Shown here piece by piece: positions 32,645-42,943 of a DNA stretch of 64,000 bases. The position numbers were made by a program, and so were the translations under genes. Source of the stretch: Pseudomonadota bacterium (GTDB taxonomy: Bacteria; Pseudomonadota; Alphaproteobacteria; Sphingomonadales; Sphingomonadaceae); assembly GCA_020160755.1 (NCBI GenBank), contig JAIUPN010000013.1:62001-126000 (forward strand). The letters run 5' to 3'. The notes beneath the pieces are model-generated. The model had not been told where the DNA came from. It worked only from the letters and a program-made list of their open reading frames with translations, and did no database searches. How positions within the stretch are numbered: the stretch's first letter is position 1; each line of letters opens with the position of its first letter.

Positions 32645-35014
32645 ATGGGGAATGACTGGATGCGGATGACTGCGCTGCCGGCGGTAGCTGCTGGCCTGTT
32701 GGCGGGACCGGCTTATGCGCAGGATGCGGCGGGTGACCGTGCTGCAGCGACCACTACGGACGACGCGAACGTCATCGTTGTGACGGCTCAAAAGCGCGAA
32801 GAGAATCTGCAGGAGGTGCCGATCGCGATTTCGGCGCTGGGCAGCCAATATCTCGAGTCGCGCGAAATCACCTCGATCGACAGCATCGGCGCGCTCGCTC
32901 CCAACGTGAAGTTCGAGCGCGCGCCGGCGAGCGGCACCATCGCGCAGATCGCGATCCGCGGTTCGGTGACGATCAACCCGGCGGTGACCTGGGAACCCGC
33001 GGTCGGGCTTTATCTCGACGGCATTTATATCGCCAAGAATCAGGGCGCGATATTCGATGTCGCCGACCTGCAGCGCGTTGAAATCCTGCGCGGGCCGCAG
33101 GGGACGCTCTATGGCCGCAACAGTCTTGCGGGCGCGGTCAATCTGATCACCGCCAAGCCGACTGGCGAACTCGGCGGCAAGGTCGAGATCAGCTATGGCA
33201 ATTATGACGCAAAGCGCGCCAAGGCGGTCCTCAACCTGCCGGCGCTCGGCCCCTTCTCGCTCAAATTGTCGGGTCAGATCACCAAGCGCGACGGGTTTGT
33301 GAAGGTCGTCGACAATCCCTTCCCGGCGCTGAATCCGATCACGCTGCCGCGGCCGGTCGATGACGCCCAGTCGCTCGACGGCAAGAGCGCGATGGTGCAA
33401 TTGCGCTTCGAGCCGACCGACAATCTGACCTTCGACTATGCCTTCGACTATAGCCGGTACAAGCAGCACCCCGGAGCCGGCCAGTTGCTGCGCGTCAACC
33501 AGAATGGCGATCCGCGCGATATTTTCGATCCGGCCGGTCCCGGCTATATCGGCATTCCGCTCGGCCTGTTCGCCAACCCCGACCGGCAGGGGCAGGTCAG
33601 CCTTAGCTCGCCTATCTCGGAATATTCGCGCATCTATGGTCATGCGCTGACCGCGACGCTCGACCTCGGCGCGGCGCAGCTCAAGTCGATCACCGCCTAT
33701 CGCGACCTGCGCTTTGTCGACACGCTCGAACTCGACGGGTCGCCGGTCGATATTGCCCAGACGACCCGCGCGACCGACATGGACAGTTTCAGCCAGGAGT
33801 TGCAACTGACCGGTGAAGCCTTTGCCGACCGGCTCCATTATGTCCTCGGCGCCTTCTATTATGACGAAAGCGCGGGGACGCTGAATCCGCAGAAATTCTT
33901 TGGCGTCTTTGGCCCCTTCGGCAATGTGTTCGATTCGCGCTATGCGTCGAACACCAAGGCGTGGGCGCTCTATGCGCAAGCCGACTATGCGATCACCGAC
34001 GCGCTCAAGCTGACGCTTGGAGGGCGTTATACGAAGGAAAAGAAGGACATCAGCCGCTTCCTTCAGATCCAGAGCGACCCCAGCATCCCGCCGGCCGCGC
34101 TGCCGCTGACCGTGGCTGACGTGCGGTTCGGCGACCTGCCTGATGCGAAGTTCAGCAATTTCAGCCCCGCCGCGACGCTCGCCTATCAGGTCAACCGCGA
34201 TGTCAACGTCTATGCCCGCTTCGCGCGCGGCTTCAAATCGGGCGGTTTCAATGGCGAGACCAACGTGTTCGCCGCACCGACCCCCGATTGCCCGACCGGG
34301 ACGCCCGAATTGTGCAACCCCTATCGTCCCGAAAAGGTCGACAGCTATGAAATCGGGGTCAAAACCGTGCTCGGGGGCGGAGCGATGACGCTCAACATTG
34401 CGGGTTTTTACGACAAGCACAAGGATATCCAGCTGTCGGTGTTCACCGCGCAGGGCGCCGCCTCGTCGAGCGTGTTCAACGCCGCCGCGGCGACGATCAA
34501 GGGGCTGGAGATCGAGACCGTCATCCGCCCGTCGTCCTCGCTGACCTTCAACGGCTCCTTCGCCTATCTCGACGCAAAATATGACAGCTTTATTGAAGCA
34601 GGGCAGCAGGTCGCCGACAATCGCGCGTTCCCGCACACGCCCAAATATTCGATTTCGGCCGGGGTCGACTGGCGCGTGGCCGAAGGTGATTGGGGGCGTT
34701 TCAATCTGCTCGGCGACCTCAGCATGGTATCGAAATATTATACCTATCCCTATGCGCTGCGCGCGCCGGGCGCATCGGACCAGATCGCGCGCGACACGCA
34801 GTCGCCGGGGCGCACGATGGTCAATCTGACGGCGTCGGTCACGCGCATCCCGATCGGTGGAACCGAAGGCAAGATCAGCGCCTGGGTGCGTAATGTGACC
34901 AACGAGAACGCGCCGACCAACTTCATCGACTTCGGCCCTGGTTTTGGCGGCATCTTGCTCGGCTATTTCCCCGATCCCAGAACCTATGGCGTGACGTTGG
35001 GCATGGAGTTCTGA
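32645..35014 (+). CDS. TonB-dependent outer-membrane receptor
   Basis: A 789-residue receptor. It has a signal peptide (about 1-25, ending GPAYAQ), IVVTAQKREENLQEVPIAIS near residue 45, a plug domain with RVEILRGPQGTLYGRNSLAG, and a beta-barrel ending GVTLGMEF. GGAGGG precedes the ATG, chosen over an in-frame codon 13 residues earlier. Sphingomonad receptors of this kind lie beside catabolic operons and take up hydrophobic or bulky substrates; a steroid is likely here but not shown. Confidence 0.92.
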   Translation: MGNDWMRMTALPAVAAGLLAGPAYAQDAAGDRAAATTTDDANVIVVTAQKREENLQEVPIAISALGSQYLESREITSIDSIGALAPNVKFERAPASGTIAQIAIRGSVTINPAVTWEPAVGLYLDGIYIAKNQGAIFDVADLQRVEILRGPQGTLYGRNSLAGAVNLITAKPTGELGGKVEISYGNYDAKRAKAVLNLPALGPFSLKLSGQITKRDGFVKVVDNPFPALNPITLPRPVDDAQSLDGKSAMVQLRFEPTDNLTFDYAFDYSRYKQHPGAGQLLRVNQNGDPRDIFDPAGPGYIGIPLGLFANPDRQGQVSLSSPISEYSRIYGHALTATLDLGAAQLKSITAYRDLRFVDTLELDGSPVDIAQTTRATDMDSFSQELQLTGEAFADRLHYVLGAFYYDESAGTLNPQKFFGVFGPFGNVFDSRYASNTKAWALYAQADYAITDALKLTLGGRYTKEKKDISRFLQIQSDPSIPPAALPLTVADVRFGDLPDAKFSNFSPAATLAYQVNRDVNVYARFARGFKSGGFNGETNVFAAPTPDCPTGTPELCNPYRPEKVDSYEIGVKTVLGGGAMTLNIAGFYDKHKDIQLSVFTAQGAASSSVFNAAAATIKGLEIETVIRPSSSLTFNGSFAYLDAKYDSFIEAGQQVADNRAFPHTPKYSISAGVDWRVAEGDWGRFNLLGDLSMVSKYYTYPYALRAPGASDQIARDTQSPGRTMVNLTASVTRIPIGGTEGKISAWVRNVTNENAPTNFIDFGPGFGGILLGYFPDPRTYGVTLGMEF

Positions 35015-35302
35015 CGGCCGACGATGTTCCGCGATCCGGCGGCTGATCAACCTCTGTTTTCACCACATGGGCGAGACAGAGGTTGACGCCGCAGGGGCGA
35101 TCAGCGACCGGCATGGCGATCTCTGCGAGGATGGCGCGGCAGTCGCTGCGTCGATACGCGGTTTCGTGCGGCTGCACGGGCCTGCTCGGCTCACGGATCC
35201 GGCATCGAGCGGCCGCACGGCCCCGGAGCGATCAAAGAAACAATTTCACGAAGTCGTGGGCCTCATCGGTTCCTCTTTGTAACCGTCAGTGGCCCATAGG
35301 CG
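35015..35302. other. Non-coding gap with a perfect 11-bp inverted repeat
   Basis: Nothing supports a gene in this gap between the receptor and the leftward flavoprotein. TCAACCTCTGT (35047-35057) is mirrored exactly at 35076-35086 with 18 bases between. The hairpin lies about 35 bases after the receptor stop but has no T run on either strand, so it may be a terminator without a U tail, a repeat remnant or an RNA-stabilising stem. The gap marks the start of a section with lower GC. Confidence 0.45.
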
Positions 35303-36757
35303 TCAGACCGATATGGGTTCGTTTCCGGCGGCCGTCCGGCCCGCTATTCTTCCGAACGCCAAGGCGTCGGCAATGTGAAATCCGCCGTCCTTGCACCAAC
35401 TGTAGGTCGAACTGACGTTCCCAGCTGCAAAAAGCCCCTCGATTACCTGCCCGGAGACGCCAAGAACGCGGGCATTTGCATCACGCCGTGGACCACCATT
35501 GCTCCAGGCAAGAATCGGCTCCGAAACAAATCCGTAATAGGGCGCGCTGCGCAGGGGCACGAGTGTCGTGGGTTCCCGGTTGAACTGCTCGTCCAAGCCC
35601 GCGTCGCAATAGCGGTTGTAGAGCGCCACGCTTTTTTCGAGGCCTTCGGGATGCAGGCCAAGCTTGCCGGCCAAACCCGACAGCGTATCGGAAGCGACGA
35701 TCCACCCTCTCTCGATCTCGGCGAGGTTGTCCTCGCTCCATACATATTTTTCCATCAACATATTCCACCCCACCGGAAGCTCCCCGGGTCCTGGAACCAC
35801 CGGGCCGGCCAAGCGCGCCTGTTCGTCGAAAATCACGAATGACCGCTCTCGCGGGAAAAGCTGGTATCGGCCGTGGGTCAGGACGTGGCCGTGCCGCAGG
35901 TCGACATTCTCGTCGATGAATCGGGAACCGTCCGGCGCAACGAAGATGAAGCTCTTCGCGCCCACCAGGCCTAGTGTCGCGAATCCGGCGCCAAGTTCGG
36001 GCGCATCCACACCGTCGATCGCCATCATGTTGCTCATGTGCCAAAGATCGGCGCCCACCTGCATCGCCATGCGAATGCCGTCGCCTTCGGACGCCGGAGA
36101 CCCCCAGAGGGGCGGATTGGCCAAACCGAGATAGTCTCGAACCATCTGCTTGTTGGCTTCAAAGCCGCCGGTCGCAATGACCACGCCCCTGCGCGCGCCG
36201 ACCCGATAGGGTTTGCCGTCCTTTTTTGCTTCGACGCCTATCACGCGGCCGCTCGAAGGCTCAGTGATCAGTTGAATCGCGGGTGATTCATATATGACTT
36301 CGATATTCCGATCCTGAATCGCGCGCATCAAGGCGCGATAGAGAAGCTCGTCGCCGATCTTCCCATCGATCCCCAGATAGCCGCGATAGCAGTCGCTGCC
36401 AGCGAGCTCGGGATATTCAGGGATATAGTCGCCATAATGGGCGATGTTGGCACCAAGGCTTTGCAGCCATTCGCTGTTCAGCGCCGTTTCTTCGGCCCAT
36501 GCGCGGACCACTTGAGGAGGCAGGGAGAAATCGCCGCACAGGCTCTCGAGATACACGGCGGCGCGCTCCGGGTTCCTGTTATCGAACCAGATGCCTCCCG
36601 ATAGACGCGTGTTTCCACCGGCGTGTCGTTCGTTCATCTTTTCCAAGACGACAACATTCGCACCGCTGGCTTGCCCGGCGATCGCCGCGGCGATTCCTGC
36701 GGCGCCGCAGCCCAGAACCACTATGTCCGCTACTCTATCCCAACGCACGTCATACAT
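35303..36757 (-). CDS. FAD-dependent oxidoreductase of the fumarate reductase/KstD superfamily
   Basis: A 484-residue flavoprotein. It has DIVVLGCGAAGIAAAIAGQ (about 11-29), the substrate-domain signature GGNTRLSGGIWF and GARRGVVIATGGFEANKQM. The C-terminus is LFAAGNVSSTYSWCKDGGFH, different from the PGAG motif of the KstD-like protein at 29-31 kb. It may be a ketosteroid or enoate-type dehydrogenase/reductase; I do not assign the reaction. GGGAGA precedes the ATG. Codon use is less GC-rich than in the steroid operons, hinting at separate origin. Confidence 0.75.
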   Translation of the reverse strand: MYDVRWDRVADIVVLGCGAAGIAAAIAGQASGANVVVLEKMNERHAGGNTRLSGGIWFDNRNPERAAVYLESLCGDFSLPPQVVRAWAEETALNSEWLQSLGANIAHYGDYIPEYPELAGSDCYRGYLGIDGKIGDELLYRALMRAIQDRNIEVIYESPAIQLITEPSSGRVIGVEAKKDGKPYRVGARRGVVIATGGFEANKQMVRDYLGLANPPLWGSPASEGDGIRMAMQVGADLWHMSNMMAIDGVDAPELGAGFATLGLVGAKSFIFVAPDGSRFIDENVDLRHGHVLTHGRYQLFPRERSFVIFDEQARLAGPVVPGPGELPVGWNMLMEKYVWSEDNLAEIERGWIVASDTLSGLAGKLGLHPEGLEKSVALYNRYCDAGLDEQFNREPTTLVPLRSAPYYGFVSEPILAWSNGGPRRDANARVLGVSGQVIEGLFAAGNVSSTYSWCKDGGFHIADALAFGRIAGRTAAGNEPISV

Positions 36758-37001
36758 AGGCACTATCTCCCTAGAACGATCCAGCCCGCGGACTTGCAAG
36801 CAAATTCCCCGATGATGAATTCTCGGCTGCCGGCCTGGATCGAAACAAACCGGCGGCGATTCTCGCTGGAGGGCAGAAGCGCACATTCGAACCGGGTTCG
36901 GAAATTGCGCTTCCTCCGAACGCAACCGGTTTGCAGGCTTGTAAATCGCGGGCGACCGGATTGACATTCAGGCCCAGTGCAAATCTGCCCTTCATGGCTT
37001 T

Positions 37002-39347
37002 TCAGAACCCCATTCTAAGGTCGATTCCCCATGTGCGAGGTTCGGCATAGCCGACGGTCGAAAAGCCCAGCGAGCCGAAGTCGACACCCCCGAGCAGGTA
37101 ATCCTCGTTGGTGAGGTTCTTGCCCCAGATCGCGACTTCCACCTTTGCGGGCCCGATTTTGAGATCCGACCATGTCAGGCGTGCGTCGATGCGCCCCACC
37201 GGCCCGTCGGAAATGAAGTCGTTGTACGGGTTGAGGAATGTGGAGGCGTGCCAGTACATGCGGCTGCGGTAGGAATAGTCGACCCGCGCCGTGAGGCGGC
37301 CAACCTCAAGCGACGGCAGCCGATACTCCAAGCCGAGATTGGCGGTGGTGTCAGGCGAATATAAGAACCGGGCGGATTTCGCGATATCGACGAGATTGTC
37401 GGTGACCGGATCGCGAATCTCGAAAGACTTATATTTGCGATCGAGAAGGCCGACATTGCCGTTCACCGTCAGATTGTCGACGAGCAGGGCGGTGAATTCC
37501 ACCTCGACGCCCCAATATTCCGCCTTTCCCGCGTTGACCGTGGTTCCCAGCGATCCCCCTGATCCGGCGAGGAACTGACCAACCTGCACGTCCTTGTGCG
37601 CGGCATGAAACAGCGCCGCATTCAAGCGCAGCCGGTGATCGAAAAATTCCGACTTTATGCCTAGTTCGTAGGACGTGAGATTTTCCGGTTCAAAGCCGTT
37701 GTTGGCGGACCGTGCGTTGAAGCCGCCGGCCTTGTAGCCCGTCGCCACCCGCGCGTAGGTCATCGCGGTGTCATTCAGCCTGTAATCAAGCGTGACTGCC
37801 CAGTTCAGCTTGTTGAATTCGCGATTGAGATCGCGAGAGAACGGGGTGGTCTGACGGAGCGACTTTTCGTCGTGGGTATAGCGAAGCCCGCCCGTCAGGC
37901 TGAGGCGATCGGCAACTTCGGTGGCGATCTGGCCGAAGGCCGCCTTGGATCGCGATTGATATCGGTAAATCATGTTGCTGGCGATGTTGACGCCAAAGGA
38001 ATTCACCGAGACAGTCGGCGTAACGGCAATCGGGGCCGCGCTTGGCAAGATGAAGGTCAGGAAAGTCGGATTCTCCTCGTGCGCGACTTCATCGAAGTAA
38101 AAGGCGCCAAGAACGAATTTCGTACGCTCGCCGATGTCGCCGAGCAGGTTCAATTCCTGGGTCCATTGATGCTGCCGACGTTCGAACGTCAGGTGAAACA
38201 GGCTGATCGGCTGGACCCCGAGCGGTGTGAACGGACCGCCTGCAAACAGGATGGGATCGACCACGAAGCCAACCAGATTGGCGTTTCCGTCGAGGTCGTT
38301 GATGACGCTATTGTCCCATTTGCGATAGCTCGTGATCGAACGCAGGGTCAGATTGCTCGCGAGATCGAGTTCGGCCGTCAGAGCATGGCCCTGAACCTTG
38401 TCACTGATCGGTCCGTCATCGTCGAGGCTGAGACTGCCCAGCCGGTCGCGCGCGATCTGAGGGGTAGCACTTCCCAATGCCGATGACGCATTGATGTAAT
38501 CGAGAATGTCGGGCCGCGCGCTGGCAAGCTGATAGGCGGTTGCCACGCTTTTGCGGTGATTATAGTCGAACACATAGTCGAGCCGCAGCGGGCCGCTCCT
38601 GTCATAGGCGACCGAGGCACGGATCGCGTCGACATTGTACGCGCCGGGATCCAGCTTGTCCGGGACCAGCAGATTGTCGGCATAACCGTCGCGGCGCTTC
38701 TGGAGGTACGTGAACTGCGCACGCAGCCCGCTGTCGCCGAGTTCTCCCGTATTAACCGCGGTCTTCGACTGGAAGAAGTCGAACGCACCGTAACTCAATA
38801 ATTGATCCACGCCCGCCTCACGCGACGGCTTGCGGGAAATGAGATTGACCGCCCCGCCAATGGTATTCCGGCCATACAGCGTGCCCTAGGGACCCCGTAG
38901 CACTTCGATACGCTCCAGATCGACAAGATCGAACACTGCTCCGGAGCTGCGACCGAGGACTACGCCGTCGACGTAAAGTCCAACCGGCGAGTCGACGGTC
39001 AGAATCGTCTCGCTTTCACCAATGCCGCGAATGAATAAGGCAATGTTGGACGTACTCGAGCCAGTTGTGGTGATGCTGAGATTTGGCGCGACGGCGGTCA
39101 GGCTGGAAACATCCGCAATGCCGCGGCTCTGAATGGTTTCGCTCGTGACCGCACTTACCGCGAGCGGCGTTTCCTGGAGATTTTCGGAACGCTTCTGCGC
39201 TGTGACGACAATTTCTTCCAGTCCAGCGCCGCTTTCTGGGGCGCCTTGCGCAAAAGAAGGCGCCGAAAACAACGACGCCAGAGCGATTGAACTGCCAAAG
39301 CACAAGAAGCGACCGCGACAAGCTATCATAGCATATGACTCCCCCAT
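37002..39347 (-). pseudogene. TonB-dependent receptor interrupted by one amber codon
   Basis: The minus strand reads a full receptor: signal peptide (ending SFAQG), EEIVVTAQKRSENLQETPLA, plug, and ERIEVLRGP. The next codon is TAG (38886-38888), followed in the same frame by GTLYGRNTIGGAVNLIS and a complete barrel ending GIDLRMGF. The expected sequence is RGPQGTLYGRN, so a single C-to-T change turned CAG into TAG. No frameshift is present. Unless the stop is suppressed, the product is a 153-residue fragment and the rest (about 630 residues) is not made. Confidence 0.88.
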
Positions 39348-39457
39348 GTTGATTATTTCCTGAATTCATCCGACGTACTCGCCGCGGAAAAAAGGGCATT
39401 GACGCTCATAAAGGGGGCGGCGATGATCAGTCCGAAGATTGATCGGAGAGGGCGCCC

Positions 39458-40516
39458 ATGCACGCTATGAGACGCGCTGTTCCCGCGATCGCCGTGGTGA
39501 CTCTGCTCGACGCATTGGAAGCGATCGGAGGGGATGGTGAGGCCGTCCTCAGAGCATCGGGCTTTGCCTGCACCGCGCAAGACTTGCGGGATGGGCGCAT
39601 TCTGGATGTGCCGCGATCATCTTTCGCCCGCTTTGCTCAAGAGTGCGTCTTGCGCTTCGAGGATCATGGTTGCCGCCGCGACGCGCGCTTGAGATTCCCT
39701 GTGTCTCGCCTGAAGCTGATGTGCCTGGCGATGCTGTCCTGTCCTACGTTGGATACAGCCATCGATGTGGCGATCGAATTCCATCAGCTTGCCATGGGTG
39801 ACGCGAAGATGCTGTCCTTCGCCGTCGAGGACGATCGGGCGATCCTGACCATGGATATTCCGTTCCGCGAGCGGAAGGTCGGAGATTTGCTGGTGACCAT
39901 GTATGGCCTGGCAATGTTTCACCGGCTGCTTGGCTGGATGACTGGCGAAGAGATCGTTCTAAAGCAGGTCACACTTGCTTATCCGGCAAAGATGGAAGAA
40001 CTGGCCTTCAACGAATTGTTGCAATTGAAGCCATGTTTCGATGCCAAGCATGACAGCATTTGTTTTTCCACATTCTGTCTGCGCCGACCCATCGTCCGAA
40101 ATTTTTCCGATCTCGAGCGCCTTTTTACGTTGTTTCCCTTCGACTTGCTCCCTCCGGATTATGACGGTGGCCTGTTATCGGACCACGCCCGGACGGTGAT
40201 GAAAGCGGCTTTCGCCAGGCGCGAAGCACTGCCAGGGCTGAATCGCCTGGCGGAGATTTTCGGGCTTACTACCGCGACCCTGCGTCGACGACTCGCAGGC
40301 GAGGGATGGACGCTTTTGAAACTGCGCGAGGGGTGCAAGCAAGACGTCGCGATCGAATTGATGGCTGGGTCGAGACTGAGCATAAAGGAGATCGCTGCCC
40401 GGGTGCAATTCAGTGATTCCGCAACCTTCAGGCGAGCATTCCGCAAGTGGACCGGCCAGTCGCCATCAGAGTATCGGAAAAAATTGACCGACATCGTTCA
40501 CGTTCAAGGCGCGTGA
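39458..40516 (+). CDS. AraC family transcriptional regulator
   Basis: A 352-residue regulator with an N-terminal Arabinose_bd-like (PF12625-type) domain (about 10-200) and a C-terminal AraC HTH pair: LNRLAEIFGLTTATLRRRLA, then IAARVQFSDSATFRRAFRKW with the terminal GQSPSEYRK. It diverges from the broken receptor gene across 110 bases and probably controls the receptor/flavoprotein unit next to it. The gap has no GCGTA element, which sets this unit apart from the other catabolic operons. Confidence 0.88.
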   Translation: MHAMRRAVPAIAVVTLLDALEAIGGDGEAVLRASGFACTAQDLRDGRILDVPRSSFARFAQECVLRFEDHGCRRDARLRFPVSRLKLMCLAMLSCPTLDTAIDVAIEFHQLAMGDAKMLSFAVEDDRAILTMDIPFRERKVGDLLVTMYGLAMFHRLLGWMTGEEIVLKQVTLAYPAKMEELAFNELLQLKPCFDAKHDSICFSTFCLRRPIVRNFSDLERLFTLFPFDLLPPDYDGGLLSDHARTVMKAAFARREALPGLNRLAEIFGLTTATLRRRLAGEGWTLLKLREGCKQDVAIELMAGSRLSIKEIAARVQFSDSATFRRAFRKWTGQSPSEYRKKLTDIVHVQGA

Positions 40517-40652
40517 GGCACGGGCGCGGCCGGGCGGCGTCTGGGTTCAGCCCCGTTCGGGCGGTCATGGCCGCCAGCTCAAGGATGGCGATGTGTCGAT
40601 AGGGTGGAGTTTTTGTGCCGCTTATTGCAATCAATGTGCGATATTCTTGACT

Positions 40653-40687
40653 GCTCGCGTAATATTTGTCAGCGTAGTCTACGCAAG
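40653..40687 (+). promoter_or_regulatory. GCGTA element pair with a perfect palindrome upstream of the FadH-like gene
   Basis: GCTCGCGTAAT (40653-40663) is followed by GCGTAGTCTACGC (40672-40684), a perfect 6-bp inverted repeat around one base and preceded by a TTGTCA stretch. The second arm extends to CTACGCAAG. The site ends 25 bases upstream of the gene's ATG (40712), so it overlaps the likely transcription start; binding there would be expected to repress. Confidence 0.6.
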
Positions 40688-40711
40688 TATCGCCAGGAAG
40701 GCAGTCGCGAA

Positions 40712-42835
40712 ATGACCTCGAACCGTTATCCTCACCTGCTCTCGCCGGGGCGAATCGGCACCATGGAGCTGAAGAACCGGATCGCCGTCACGGCGATGGG
40801 CATGAGCTTGTCTGAAGAGGATGGCCATGTCGGGGAGCGATTGATCGCCTATCATGAGGAGCAGGCGAAGGGTGGCGCCGGGCTTGTCATCATCGGCGTT
40901 GCGGGAGTCGCATGGCCGGTAGGCGCGGGGCTTTGGCGGCAAACGGCGATTTCGGACGACAAATTCCTGCCAGGCCTGATGGAACTGACCGAGAGGGTTC
41001 ACCGTCACGGCGCCAAAGTGGCCGCGCAACTCCATCATGCCGGGCCGGGCTCGCTCTATTCGGCGCGCTGGAACCTTCCGATCTGGGCGCCGGCAATGCC
41101 GCAAAGGAGCGAAGGCGATCTATTCGACTATTTCCTGCCCGAGGAAATGGCTGTCTTCAGCGGTGCAGCGACGCCCCAGATCAAGATACTTGAGCAGGAG
41201 GATATCGATCTCGTCGTGCGTCAGTTCGGCGAGGCGGCAGGACGTGCCAAGCGCGCCGGGTTCGACGGGGTGGAGATTCATTCCGCGCACGGCTACCTGC
41301 TGTCGTCGTTCATCTCGCCCAAAACCAATACCCGCACCGACGCCTATGGCGGCCCGATCGAGAACCGGATGCGTTTGCTGCTCGAGGTGCTGGCCGCTTG
41401 CCGCGTCGAGGTCGGCCCCGACTTCCCGATCTGGGTCAAGCTCGACAGCCGCGAGGTCGGCAAGGTCGGCGGCATTACGATCGAAGACGCAAAGCGTTCG
41501 GCGAAGATGGTCGAGGCGGCCGGGGCCGATGCAATCACCGTGTCGGCCTACCACGATTCGATGCAGGCCAAACTCCATTCGGAATCCAATGTCCCGCATA
41601 TCGAGGATACCAACCTCCCCGCCACGGCCGAAATCAAGGCTGCGGTTTCGATCCCGGTCATCGGTTCGGGCCGGATCGAAATGGACACTGCCGACCGTAC
41701 GATTGGTAAGGGCGGGACCGACTTTGTGGCCATGGGCCGGAAGCTGCTGGCCGATCCGCACCTGCCCAATAAGCTCGCCGCCGGATTTCCCGAGCGGGTC
41801 CGGCCGTGCATCTATTGCTACACCTGCGTCAGCGCGATCTACACCGACGACCATTCGCGCTGCGCGGTGAACTCCGAGCTTGGCTTTGAGTATGAGCGCA
41901 AGGAACCCAGCGCCCCGCCCAAGCATGTCGCCGTGATCGGCGGTGGCCCGGGCGGCATGGAAAGCGCCCGGCAGCTTGCCGCGCGGGGGCACAGGGTGAC
42001 GCTGATCGAGCGGAGCGAACAGCTGGGCGGCACGCTGCGCTTTGCCGCGCTGGCCTATGAACCCAACGAGCGGTTGCTCAACTGGCTGCGGAGTGAAGTG
42101 GCCGAGGTCGGGGTCGAAGTTCGCCTGGGCACCGCGGCAACAGCCGAGCTGCTGCGCGAGCTGGGCGTCGATGAAGTGATCGTCGCCACCGGCGCGATCC
42201 GCAGCATGCCGGACATTCCTGGCAACGACCTGCCCAACGTCTTTTCGGGCGACGACATGCGCAGGATGATGTTCGGCGAGAGCTCGGACGAATTGAAGCG
42301 CAAAACTGGCCTGTTCACGCGGCTTGCCATCAAGGTCGGCGCGGCGACCGGCGCCACCGCCAATCTCGACCTGGTCCGCAAGGCGACCCATGCGTGGATG
42401 CCGATCGGCGACAGGGTCGTGATTATCGGCGGCGAACTGGTCGGCGTCGAGCTGGCCGAATTCCTGATGGAACGTGGAAGACAGGTGACCGTGGTCGACG
42501 TGATGCCGCGCTTCGGCAAGGGGCTGACGCTGGTTCGGCGAATGCGGCTGCTGGCCGAACTCAAGGAACATGGCGTGGTGCTGGCGACCGGAGCAAAGGA
42601 CATAGCGATCACCGCCGCGGCGGTTAGCTGGACCGATGGCGAAGGCCAGTCGCAATCGGCCGCCGCGGATACCGTGATCGTCGCCAAGGGCGCGGAAGGC
42701 GACCTGGCCCTGGCCGAAGACCTCAAGGCCGCCGGCTTCAAGGTCCATGCGATCGGCGATGCCAACGGCGTCGGCTATATTGAAGGCGCAATGCGCGGCG
42801 CGGCGAAGGCGGTGCGGGAGATTGCCGGAGGCTAG
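40712..42835 (+). CDS. FadH/OYE-type NADH:flavin oxidoreductase with FAD/NAD domain
   Basis: A 707-residue iron-sulfur flavoenzyme of the 2,4-dienoyl-CoA reductase/2-enoate reductase type. It has an FMN barrel (residues 1-360; LSPGRIGTMELKNRIAVTAM at the start, GFDGVEIHSAHGYLLSSFISP in the middle), an Fe-S segment RPCIYCYTCV with a further Cys (about 366-385), and a C-terminal nucleotide-binding part with AVIGGGPGGMESARQLAARG. In steroid and bile-acid pathways such enzymes reduce conjugated enoyl or ring double bonds. The Fe-S spacing CxxCxxC is one residue shorter than in E. coli FadH. GGAAGG precedes the chosen ATG. Confidence 0.85.
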   Translation: MTSNRYPHLLSPGRIGTMELKNRIAVTAMGMSLSEEDGHVGERLIAYHEEQAKGGAGLVIIGVAGVAWPVGAGLWRQTAISDDKFLPGLMELTERVHRHGAKVAAQLHHAGPGSLYSARWNLPIWAPAMPQRSEGDLFDYFLPEEMAVFSGAATPQIKILEQEDIDLVVRQFGEAAGRAKRAGFDGVEIHSAHGYLLSSFISPKTNTRTDAYGGPIENRMRLLLEVLAACRVEVGPDFPIWVKLDSREVGKVGGITIEDAKRSAKMVEAAGADAITVSAYHDSMQAKLHSESNVPHIEDTNLPATAEIKAAVSIPVIGSGRIEMDTADRTIGKGGTDFVAMGRKLLADPHLPNKLAAGFPERVRPCIYCYTCVSAIYTDDHSRCAVNSELGFEYERKEPSAPPKHVAVIGGGPGGMESARQLAARGHRVTLIERSEQLGGTLRFAALAYEPNERLLNWLRSEVAEVGVEVRLGTAATAELLRELGVDEVIVATGAIRSMPDIPGNDLPNVFSGDDMRRMMFGESSDELKRKTGLFTRLAIKVGAATGATANLDLVRKATHAWMPIGDRVVIIGGELVGVELAEFLMERGRQVTVVDVMPRFGKGLTLVRRMRLLAELKEHGVVLATGAKDIAITAAAVSWTDGEGQSQSAAADTVIVAKGAEGDLALAEDLKAAGFKVHAIGDANGVGYIEGAMRGAAKAVREIAGG

Positions 42836-42943
42836 GGGCCCGCTTTCGCCGCCTATTGGAGAGTAGGCCCGGGAAGCGATTGAACGCAGGCTTCTGGCTC
42901 GCCACGGCGTCCCGGCATGAAAGGCGGAACACCGGCGCGCTTG

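Noticed and set aside
34888..34896. GCGTAA core inside the second receptor coding region
   Set aside because: The core also appears by chance in coding DNA (another at about 47057). Only intergenic copies matching most of the 11-mer were used for the element.
32216..35050. A 944-codon minus frame across the second receptor gene
   Set aside because: It is antisense to an obvious TonB-dependent receptor; the composition is Arg/Ala-rich and it has no family motif.
35067..35282. A 71-codon plus frame and an 84-codon minus frame in the gap after the second receptor
   Set aside because: Neither has a start signal or known motif. I considered a transposase remnant but found no supporting motif.
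41120..42748. A 542-codon minus frame over the FadH-like gene
   Set aside because: Antisense shadow with no recognisable domain.
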